Of a DNA stretch of 36,426 nucleotides, positions 28,244-34,617 are shown in pieces. Below the pieces are notes generated by a model, which saw only the letters and a list, made by a program, of their open reading frames with translations, was not told the DNA's origin and did no database searches. How positions within the stretch are numbered: the first letter of the stretch is position 1; each line of letters opens with the position of its first letter. This DNA is from a virus. The stretch is taken from positions 1 to 36,426 of IMG/VR virus record IMGVR_UViG_3300009152_000104. The stretch is one strand, 5' to 3'. A program made the translations under genes and the position numbers.

Positions 28244-28414
28244 ATGGGTAGTGTTCAGAGAAAAAAAAGTGGTAAAATATTTGCGGGTTCAGACTTAATT
28301 ATAACAGGTCAAGGTATCTATAGTGTTAAAGTTATTAAACCAACTTTTAACAAGAAAAGTCAGTATAATATGATTGAAGAAATAACCACAACAACAACCA
28401 CCACAACAAAATAA
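28244..28414 (+). CDS. Small basic protein with poly-threonine tail (56 aa)
   Basis: It encodes MGSVQRKKSGKIFAGSDLII then TGQGIYSVKVIKPTFNKK and ends in EEI followed by eight Thr and Lys. The Thr run is encoded by an ACA/ACC microsatellite, so its length may vary between strains. It sits between terminase and portal, where T4 has tail genes gp18 and gp19, but it is far too small to be either. Function unknown. Confidence 0.55.
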   Translation: MGSVQRKKSGKIFAGSDLIITGQGIYSVKVIKPTFNKKSQYNMIEEITTTTTTTTK

Positions 28415-28421
28415 TGGAATA

Positions 28422-28429
28422 TATTTATA
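28422..28429 (+). promoter_or_regulatory. TATTTATA motif before portal
   Basis: Perfect copy 50 bp upstream of portal ATG 28480; a longer leader than at other genes. Confidence 0.45.
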
Positions 28430-28479
28430 ATATAAGACAATAAACTATATAAAAAAAAATTATAAGTTAAATTTTAATT

Positions 28480-30294
28480 ATGGAACAAAACGAAAAAAAT
28501 TTAACGATTTGGCAAAGATTATCCAAAACGTTCGGACCTAATTCATTATTAGGGATGGATGATCCTACCTATAGGTTTGATAAAAAAGAAATATTAAAGA
28601 CTACCGATAAGTCTAAATTTGAAAAAGAGAAATTAGAAATACAACAAACTTTATTTTTAAGTGATAATTGGAAAAAGATTGAAAATAACTTATACAGTCA
28701 AGCGGTATATTATGAACCAAACAGAATTTCTGCATTCTACGATTACGAATCTATGGAATATACTCCAGAAATCTCAACGGCCTTGGATATATATGCTGAG
28801 GAGTCAACAACATCAAACCATGATGGGTTTATATTACAAGTTTATTCTGAATCACAAAGAATTAAAAGTATCTTAGTAGATTTATTTAATAATAATTTAG
28901 ATATTAATACAAACTTACAAATGTGGGTAAGAAACATGTGTAAGTATGGTGATAACTTTGTTTACTTAAAACTTGATCCTGAAAAAGGTATTGTAAGTTG
29001 TATGCAATTACCTAATATTGAAATTGAAAGATTAGAAAGAGGCATGGAAGCCAGAACTATGAACACCACTCCATCAATAAAAAACGAGAAAAACTTAAGG
29101 TTTACTTGGAAAAATAAGGATATGGAGTTTAACACTTGGGAAATGGCCCATTTTAGATTGCTAGGTGATGATAGAAAATTACCATATGGTACATCAATGT
29201 TAGAAAAGGCTCGTAGAATATGGAAACAACTTGTATTAGCGGAAGATGCTATGTTAATTTATAGAACATCAAGAGCTCCCGAAAGAAGAGTATTTAAAGT
29301 CTTTGTTGGTAATATGGACGATAAAGATGTTGAGGCTTACGTACAAAGAGTTGCGAATAAATTTAAACGAGATCAAATTGTTGATTCTAAAACAGGTAAT
29401 GTTGATTTACGTTTCAACCAAATGGCGGTAGATCAAGATTACTTTATTCCTGTTAGGGACGCAACACAGACAATGCCTATTGAGACATTGGCGGGAGCCG
29501 CAAATCTTTCTGAGATTGCTGATATTGAATATATCCAAAAGAAATTATTAACCGCATTAAGAATACCAAAAGCGTATATAGGTTTTGAGGAAGCGGTGGG
29601 TGATGGTAAAAATTTATCTTTATTAGATATTAGATTTGCAAGAACTATTCATAAAATACAAAAAAGTATAATTTCGGAATTAAATAAAATTGCGATTATA
29701 CATTTATTTTTACTTGGGTTTGAGGATGAATTAAATAACTTTACTTTAGGTTTAACTAACCCATCTAAACAGGCCGATCTATTAATGGTTGAGGTATGGA
29801 AAGAAAAGGTTTTATTGTATAAGGATATGGTTACAGAAATTCCAAATTCACTACAACCTACATCCGCAACTTGGGCTAAAAAACATATTTTTGGTTTTTC
29901 TGATGAAGAAATTAAATTAGAATTACAACAAATAAGATTAGAAAGGGCGGTGTCAGCCGAATTGGCAAATACACCAACAATAATTACTCACACAGGATTC
30001 TTTGATACTGTAGATAAACTTTATAAAACTCAAACAGGAAGTACCCAAACTGCGGGTGCCGATCCAGCAGCAGGAGGGTCAACACCTCCACCAATGGGAG
30101 GAGGACCACCTCCACCACCTGGAGGAGCAGAGTCGGCAGGAGGACCACCAATCCCTGAAAGTATTAAGAAAAATAATTTAAACTTACTTTTAGAAAGTGA
30201 TGATATATTTGGGGATGAATATATTGATTTATCAAAGGCGTCAAATTCTTTAGGGGATATAGAACAAGAACTTGATAAATTACTAAACAGTTAA
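28480..30294 (+). CDS. Portal protein (gp20-like)
   Basis: The 604-residue protein has the length and landmarks of T4-type portals: YYEPNRISAFYDYESMEYTP early, the clip/stem region with RIWKQLVLAEDAMLIYRTSR, then APERRVFKVFVGN and DYFIPVRDATQTMPIETLAG, and LLTALRIPKAYIGFEEAVGD. It forms the dodecameric ring through which DNA passes and nucleates prohead assembly. The C-terminus adds a Pro/Gly-rich tail (TPPPMGGGPPPPPGG) and an acidic end not typical of gp20. It lies between terminase and protease as in T4. Confidence 0.95.
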   Translation: MEQNEKNLTIWQRLSKTFGPNSLLGMDDPTYRFDKKEILKTTDKSKFEKEKLEIQQTLFLSDNWKKIENNLYSQAVYYEPNRISAFYDYESMEYTPEISTALDIYAEESTTSNHDGFILQVYSESQRIKSILVDLFNNNLDINTNLQMWVRNMCKYGDNFVYLKLDPEKGIVSCMQLPNIEIERLERGMEARTMNTTPSIKNEKNLRFTWKNKDMEFNTWEMAHFRLLGDDRKLPYGTSMLEKARRIWKQLVLAEDAMLIYRTSRAPERRVFKVFVGNMDDKDVEAYVQRVANKFKRDQIVDSKTGNVDLRFNQMAVDQDYFIPVRDATQTMPIETLAGAANLSEIADIEYIQKKLLTALRIPKAYIGFEEAVGDGKNLSLLDIRFARTIHKIQKSIISELNKIAIIHLFLLGFEDELNNFTLGLTNPSKQADLLMVEVWKEKVLLYKDMVTEIPNSLQPTSATWAKKHIFGFSDEEIKLELQQIRLERAVSAELANTPTIITHTGFFDTVDKLYKTQTGSTQTAGADPAAGGSTPPPMGGGPPPPPGGAESAGGPPIPESIKKNNLNLLLESDDIFGDEYIDLSKASNSLGDIEQELDKLLNS

Positions 30295-30302
30295 TATTTA
30301 TA
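30295..30302 (+). promoter_or_regulatory. TATTTATA motif
   Basis: Directly after the portal stop, 12 bp before ATG 30315. Confidence 0.45.
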
Positions 30303-30314
30303 ATAAAAAAAAAT

Positions 30315-31034
30315 ATGAAATTTGGTGTTTTAAAATCTAAAATAGAAAAGTGTTTAATTGAGTCATACAATAAAAACACGTTAAAAGATAATATTTTTAT
30401 CTTTAATGAATTGGTTAAAAAGAACAAAAATATAAGTAAAATTTATTATTTATATGATGAACTTTCATCTAATAAAGGTTTGTCCGAATCAGTGGCGAAT
30501 GATTTTATTAATGGGTCAATAACAATATATGAGAACGCATTAAACAAAATTAATAAAAAGGACATCCAAGAAATTAGTTTATGGTTAAATAACGTTAACA
30601 CAAAAAACGAATACGAAAAAATAGACAACCTATTTTCAAGTAATGTTGTTATGTTGGAAAGTAAAATACAAAGTAGAAAACTTGTTGTTGAAGGTCTTAA
30701 GTCATCCAAACCATTTTCTAATAACGAGGTTGTTTCACTTCCTTTAGAAAGTATGGTTAAAGTTGCTAATGATACAATTACAAATTATTTATCTAATGTT
30801 AGTGAGTCAGAAAAAAAAGAAATACTTAGTTTATTAAAAGAAGATAACGATAAGTTAGAAATTAAATTTGACTTCATTAAAGAAAACACAATAAAAAGAC
30901 TTGAGAATATATTATCTTCTGACTCAGACCCTGATACTGTTGGGGCAATTAAGGAAACTATTGAAAAGGTTAAAAATGAATCTTTTGATAAAATCTCCTA
31001 TATAAAATTAAAAAATCTAAATGAAAGTCTTTAA
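30315..31034 (+). CDS. Helical protein, possible prohead core component (239 aa)
   Basis: The protein begins MKFGVLKSKIEKCLIESYNK, is almost entirely charged helix (SESEKKEILSLLKEDNDKLE) and ends KLKNLNESL. The terminal LNE-S fits the (I/L)-x-E protease rule. In T4 the small core genes 67 and 68 lie between portal gene 20 and protease gene 21; this gene occupies that position and has similar character, though it is larger. I infer a core/scaffold role. Its stop overlaps the convergent bS21 gene by four bases. Confidence 0.65.
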   Translation: MKFGVLKSKIEKCLIESYNKNTLKDNIFIFNELVKKNKNISKIYYLYDELSSNKGLSESVANDFINGSITIYENALNKINKKDIQEISLWLNNVNTKNEYEKIDNLFSSNVVMLESKIQSRKLVVEGLKSSKPFSNNEVVSLPLESMVKVANDTITNYLSNVSESEKKEILSLLKEDNDKLEIKFDFIKENTIKRLENILSSDSDPDTVGAIKETIEKVKNESFDKISYIKLKNLNESL

Positions 31035-31210
31035 TTAAAATTCTTTTGTTTATATTTTGAATTATTTAAAATCTGTCTATTAATGACAGATTTTTTTTTA
31101 TATTCTTTTAAATCATTTAAGATACTATTTTGTCTTGTTTTGATAACTTTACTTTTTAATTCTTTTAGAGATCGTTCGATATCTCCTTTTTTCACCTTTA
31201 CTATTAACAT
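31031..31210 (-). CDS. rpsU: Ribosomal protein bS21 homologue
   Basis: On the minus strand ATG 31210 to TAA 31031 encodes 59 residues. It opens MLIVKVKKGDIERSLKELKS and continues KVIKTRQNSILNDLKEYKKK and SVINRQILNNSKYKQKNFN. This follows the bS21 pattern (MLIv.VkeGe.iErALK..K.K..Kt...r.lr.r....KPSv.RR). In Bacteroidota ribosomes bS21 helps hide the anti-Shine-Dalgarno end of 16S rRNA. Phage bS21 is known from some large phages. It is the only minus-strand gene in the packaging block. No Shine-Dalgarno sequence is visible before it. Tyr53 lies in the C-terminal part that contacts 16S rRNA in host homologues. Confidence 0.85.
   Translation of the reverse strand: MLIVKVKKGDIERSLKELKSKVIKTRQNSILNDLKEYKKKSVINRQILNNSKYKQKNFN
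31068..31099 (+). terminator. Plus-strand terminator lying inside the minus-strand bS21 gene
   Basis: AAATCTGTC (31069-31077) and GACAGATTT (31085-31093) form the stem and a T9 tract ends it. It stops the 30315 transcript while the same bases encode bS21 residues about 38-47 on the other strand. Confidence 0.8.
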
Positions 31211-31299
31211 AAATTTATATTGATTTTGTTTACCTTGATATATATAACAAATTTAAGTAAACTTATTCAAAATAAACAATTTTACTATGAAAAAAAAAT

Positions 31300-31767
31300 A
31301 TGAAAAAAGGAAAAACCTCAAAAATCAACGGGTTCAGAACGTCAAAAATAACTTACGGAACTGTTGATTCGAAAGAATTTAAATCACTCTATTTAAATTT
31401 ACAAACTTGGGTAGAACCTAAAAAAGACTCTGAAAATTGGACAAGGGTTGTCTTAAATATGAATAGGGCAATTAAACACTCCTTATATCAAAACATGGAT
31501 AAAAATATATTTGATGAAAAATTTATTGTTGATTTGGATCTTAGAACAAGTGGATTACAATTAAAGAAAAAATCATTCATGAATTTGGAGGTTAACTTAT
31601 ATCTAATTAAAGAAATTGACTTTAAATCACTAGCATTAAAAAAATCATTAAAATTATTAGTAAAAAACATATACGATGATGTCTTAAATAAGAACGAATA
31701 TTTTAAATGTTATTTAACTAAAAATGGAAATTCTAAGGTAATAAAAGTAAAAACCGAAAAAGTTTAA
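31300..31767 (+). CDS. Unknown 155-aa basic protein in the head module
   Basis: It starts MKKGKTSKINGFRTSKITYG. It contains VEPKKDSENWTRVVLNMNRA and SLYQNMDKNIFDEKFIVDLD, followed by beta strands and a lysine-rich end. There is no known motif. It lies directly upstream of the prohead protease and is probably expressed with the head genes. The 90-bp gap before it holds no clear TATTTATA motif. Confidence 0.7.
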   Translation: MKKGKTSKINGFRTSKITYGTVDSKEFKSLYLNLQTWVEPKKDSENWTRVVLNMNRAIKHSLYQNMDKNIFDEKFIVDLDLRTSGLQLKKKSFMNLEVNLYLIKEIDFKSLALKKSLKLLVKNIYDDVLNKNEYFKCYLTKNGNSKVIKVKTEKV

Positions 31768-31788
31768 TATTTATTAAAAAACTTTAAA

Positions 31789-32508
31789 ATGAAAATATTA
31801 GGACCTAATGAAATTGGAAAGGGCATTCTTATAGAATATGATGCGGGATACATTAATCCAAGAACTGTAAACAATCAATATATACTTGAGTCTAATAATA
31901 ATAATTTAGACCATTCAAAACCATTTGAATTTTATGCGGTATTACAAAAATACGATACCCCAAATAGAAACGGTAGAATTTACCCTGAAAAAATTCTAAA
32001 AAGAGAATCTGAGAATTATAAAAAAATGATCGATAAGGGAACCTCTCTTTCTGAATTAAATCACCCTGAATCATCATTAATTGATTTAGATAGAGTTTCA
32101 CACATTATCACCGAAGTTTGGTGGGATGGTCCGGTTCTTTTAGGTAAATTGAGATTACTTACAAGTCCAGGATTTCATGAAAGTGGTATATGTTCAACAA
32201 AAGGTGACTTAGCGGCAAATTACCTAAGACAAGGAGTTACTTTAGGTATATCCTCTCGTGGTGTAGGATCATTAAAAAAGGTTGGAGAACAAAACGAAGT
32301 ACAGGATGATTTTGAACTTATATGTTTTGATTTAGTGTCTTCACCATCAACTCCTGGTGCTTATTTATTCTTAGATAAAAATGACAGATCAAAATTTGAT
32401 GAGAATTTAGAAGAAAATAAAAAAATGTCAGTAGAAAGAAATGTTGGTGAATCCGGAAATAAATCTCTTGACTTAATGAAAAGATTAACCGATTATTTGG
32501 GTAAATAA
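31789..32508 (+). CDS. Prohead protease (gp21-like)
   Basis: The 239-residue protein has the conserved block KYDTPNRNGRIYPEKIL, His92 in SELNHPES and the nucleophile Ser in LGISSRGVGS (155-156), matching the T4 gp21 (S80-type) serine protease family. It matures proheads by cleaving after (I/L)-x-Glu in scaffold, capsid and internal proteins. Several such sites exist in other proteins of the window, including INE-S in the capsid protein. TATTTATT (31768-31775) lies 13 bp upstream. Confidence 0.95.
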   Translation: MKILGPNEIGKGILIEYDAGYINPRTVNNQYILESNNNNLDHSKPFEFYAVLQKYDTPNRNGRIYPEKILKRESENYKKMIDKGTSLSELNHPESSLIDLDRVSHIITEVWWDGPVLLGKLRLLTSPGFHESGICSTKGDLAANYLRQGVTLGISSRGVGSLKKVGEQNEVQDDFELICFDLVSSPSTPGAYLFLDKNDRSKFDENLEENKKMSVERNVGESGNKSLDLMKRLTDYLGK

Positions 32509-32515
32509 AAAAATT

Positions 32516-32731
32516 ATGGAACAAGGAGAAAAATATTTTGTAGCAAAAATTGCTTCTGATTTATTAGATAGTGAATCAGGAAAAGTAAAAAAAGTAAAAG
32601 AAGAAAAATTAGTTTTAGGGTATACCCCAACGGATGTTGAGGCAAAAGTAACCAAAGTTTACGAACACTATACAATGGATTGGAGAATTACTTCAATTAC
32701 AGAAAGTAAGATTGATGAGGTTATTGAATAA
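32516..32731 (+). CDS. Small protein, DUF4494-like (71 aa)
   Basis: It starts eight bases after the protease stop. MEQGEKYFVAKIASDLLDSE then KVKKVKEEKLVLGYTPTDVE, AKVTKVYEHYT, WRITSITESKIDEVIE. The pattern (strand, KVKKVKE turn, helix over the ...TPTDVEAKV segment, strand with ITSI) resembles DUF4494, a family found in Bacteroidota and their phages. Function unknown. Translational coupling with the protease is likely. Confidence 0.6.
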   Translation: MEQGEKYFVAKIASDLLDSESGKVKKVKEEKLVLGYTPTDVEAKVTKVYEHYTMDWRITSITESKIDEVIE

Positions 32732-32751
32732 ATAAAAAACTTAAAATTTTG

Positions 32752-32783
32752 AAAAGGAGGTACTAATAATACCTCCTTTTTTT
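32752..32783 (+). terminator. Rho-independent terminator
   Basis: AGGAGGTA (32755-32762) pairs with TACCTCCT (32770-32777) and T7 follows. It separates protease from scaffold transcription. Confidence 0.9.
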
Positions 32784-32849
32784 ATTTATATTAATAAAAA
32801 CTGAATTTTTTACAAACTCATAATATTTATTTGATAAAACAAACTATAA

Positions 32850-34544
32850 ATGAGTAGAAAAACAGTAGTAGAAGAGGCAGTTATCCAAATGAAAAATTTA
32901 GAAGACGCTCTTAAAGAAAACGCAAAAGGAATACTTGCTTCGACAATGAGACAAGAAATCAAATCACTAGTAAAAGAATCTCTGAAAGAACAAGATGAGG
33001 TTGACACTGATGACGAAGAAGAGGTTGATATTGTATCGCCTGATGACGAAGAAGACGTTAATGTTGACGATGAGGAAACTTTTGACGTAGAAGACGATGA
33101 CATGGATCTAGAAGACGATGACATGGACGTAGAAGATGAAGACATGGACGACGAAGATGAAGACATGGACGTTAATATGGATCTTGACATGGATGACGAA
33201 GAAGAAACTATCGACATGAGAGGCGCTAGCGACGAAGATGTTGCGGTTGTATTCTCTAAGATGGGTAAAAATGATAAAGTTTCTATCGAAAAAATTGGTG
33301 ACTATTATGATCTTAAAGACACTGAAAATGACACTGAATATATTATAAAATTAAATGAATCTGATGAGGATGAGTTTGGTTCTATGATGGGTTCTCGTTT
33401 TAAAGATGAAGATCGTTTTGGTTCTATGATGAGTTCTAGTTTTGATGATGAAGAAAATGATGAAGAGTTGGGAACTATGAGAGGTCGTTATTTCGGTGAC
33501 GAAGAAGTGGAAGATGAGTTTGGATCTATGATGGGTTCTACCTTTGATGATGAAGATCGTTTTGGATCTATGAAAGGCGGACGTTTTGATGATGAAGATC
33601 GTTTTGGATCTATGAAAGGCGGACGTTTTGGTAGAGAACCAGAAGAAACTATTTATGAGTTAGAAATCGGTGAGGAAATGGAAGGAGACGTTGGTTTAGG
33701 TGAAGACCTTGATGAAATGTACATGGATGAAGATATGTCTTATGAAGATCTTGGTGAAATGTATATGGATGAAGATATGACTTATGAAGACCTTGATGAA
33801 ATGTTTGTTGAGGAAGATTCATTAAATTGGGATAACCTAAAAACAAGAAGTCAAATGTCGATGATGGAATCTAAACAAAAAACAGGAAATGCGTCAAAAT
33901 TTAAATATAGTAAAAAACCAAACCAAGAAGGTGGGTTTGATACAAAAATGAAAGAAGGTTCTAAACGTTATGGAAAATCAGGTAAAGCTAATTTTGATTA
34001 CGATAACGAAGACCCAAATTCAGAAATTGTGATGAAAATTGTGAACAAAATTACTAAAGGTAAAAAAATTGAAACTAAAGAGGCTTCAAGAACATTGGCA
34101 AACAACAGAAAGGTAAAAAGAAACTTAATGGCATCACCAAGTCAATTGAAAGAAGAAGTTGAAGTACTAAGAGAAAAGAATGACGAATACAGAAAAGCCC
34201 TTGATTTGTTTAGAACAAAATTAAATGAGGTGGCGGTATTCAATTCTAACTTGGCATACGCAACAAGATTGTTCACAGAACATTCAACAACTAAACCAGA
34301 AAAAATAAATATTTTGAGAAGATTCGATAATGTTGAATCTTTAAAAGAATCCAAAAATCTTTATCAAATTCTTAAAGGTGAATTATCTAACAATAATTTA
34401 TCTGATAATAGTATTAACGAATCATTTAATAGAACCGTAACAAAATCTCCGTCTACGGGATCTTCGGTTAATTTAATTGAATCAAAAACATACGAAAATC
34501 CACAATTCTTAAGAATGAAAGACTTAATGGGTAAAATAAAATAA
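32850..34544 (+). CDS. Prohead core scaffolding protein (gp22-like) with acidic repeats
   Basis: The 564-residue protein occupies the gene 22 position between protease and capsid. Helical ends flank a very acidic middle: N-terminal VVEEAVIQMKNLEDALKENA and C-terminal SQLKEEVEVLREKNDEYRKA with RLFTEHSTTKPEKINILRRF, which resembles gp22. The middle (about 50-330) has runs of Asp/Glu, then five to six repeats of DEFGSMMGS.F and three of LDEMYMDEDMSYED. Several L-x-E or I-x-E sites would allow the protease to destroy it at maturation. It is about twice the length of T4 gp22. TATTTATT (32824-32831) precedes it. Confidence 0.85.
   Translation: MSRKTVVEEAVIQMKNLEDALKENAKGILASTMRQEIKSLVKESLKEQDEVDTDDEEEVDIVSPDDEEDVNVDDEETFDVEDDDMDLEDDDMDVEDEDMDDEDEDMDVNMDLDMDDEEETIDMRGASDEDVAVVFSKMGKNDKVSIEKIGDYYDLKDTENDTEYIIKLNESDEDEFGSMMGSRFKDEDRFGSMMSSSFDDEENDEELGTMRGRYFGDEEVEDEFGSMMGSTFDDEDRFGSMKGGRFDDEDRFGSMKGGRFGREPEETIYELEIGEEMEGDVGLGEDLDEMYMDEDMSYEDLGEMYMDEDMTYEDLDEMFVEEDSLNWDNLKTRSQMSMMESKQKTGNASKFKYSKKPNQEGGFDTKMKEGSKRYGKSGKANFDYDNEDPNSEIVMKIVNKITKGKKIETKEASRTLANNRKVKRNLMASPSQLKEEVEVLREKNDEYRKALDLFRTKLNEVAVFNSNLAYATRLFTEHSTTKPEKINILRRFDNVESLKESKNLYQILKGELSNNNLSDNSINESFNRTVTKSPSTGSSVNLIESKTYENPQFLRMKDLMGKIK
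33367..33815 (+). repeat. Two in-frame repeat arrays in the scaffold gene
   Basis: 33367-33640 carries imperfect repeats encoding (D)EFGSMM/KG..FDDEDR. 33700-33815 carries three repeats encoding LDEMYMDEDMSYED. Unit sequences drift at third codon positions, so the arrays are not very recent. Confidence 0.8.
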
Positions 34545-34568
34545 AATAAACTTTTTAAAACAAACGTA

Positions 34569-34576
34569 TATTTATA
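34569..34576 (+). promoter_or_regulatory. TATTTATA motif before the capsid gene
   Basis: Perfect copy 41 bp upstream of ATG 34618, with an A-rich leader and no Shine-Dalgarno sequence. Confidence 0.5.
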
Positions 34577-34617
34577 ATATACATAAATAAAAAATAAAGC
34601 AAAAAAAACAAATAAAA

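Noticed and set aside
32810-33217. Ser-rich minus-strand frame opposite the scaffold gene
   Set aside because: Mirror of Asp/Glu codons in the scaffold protein.
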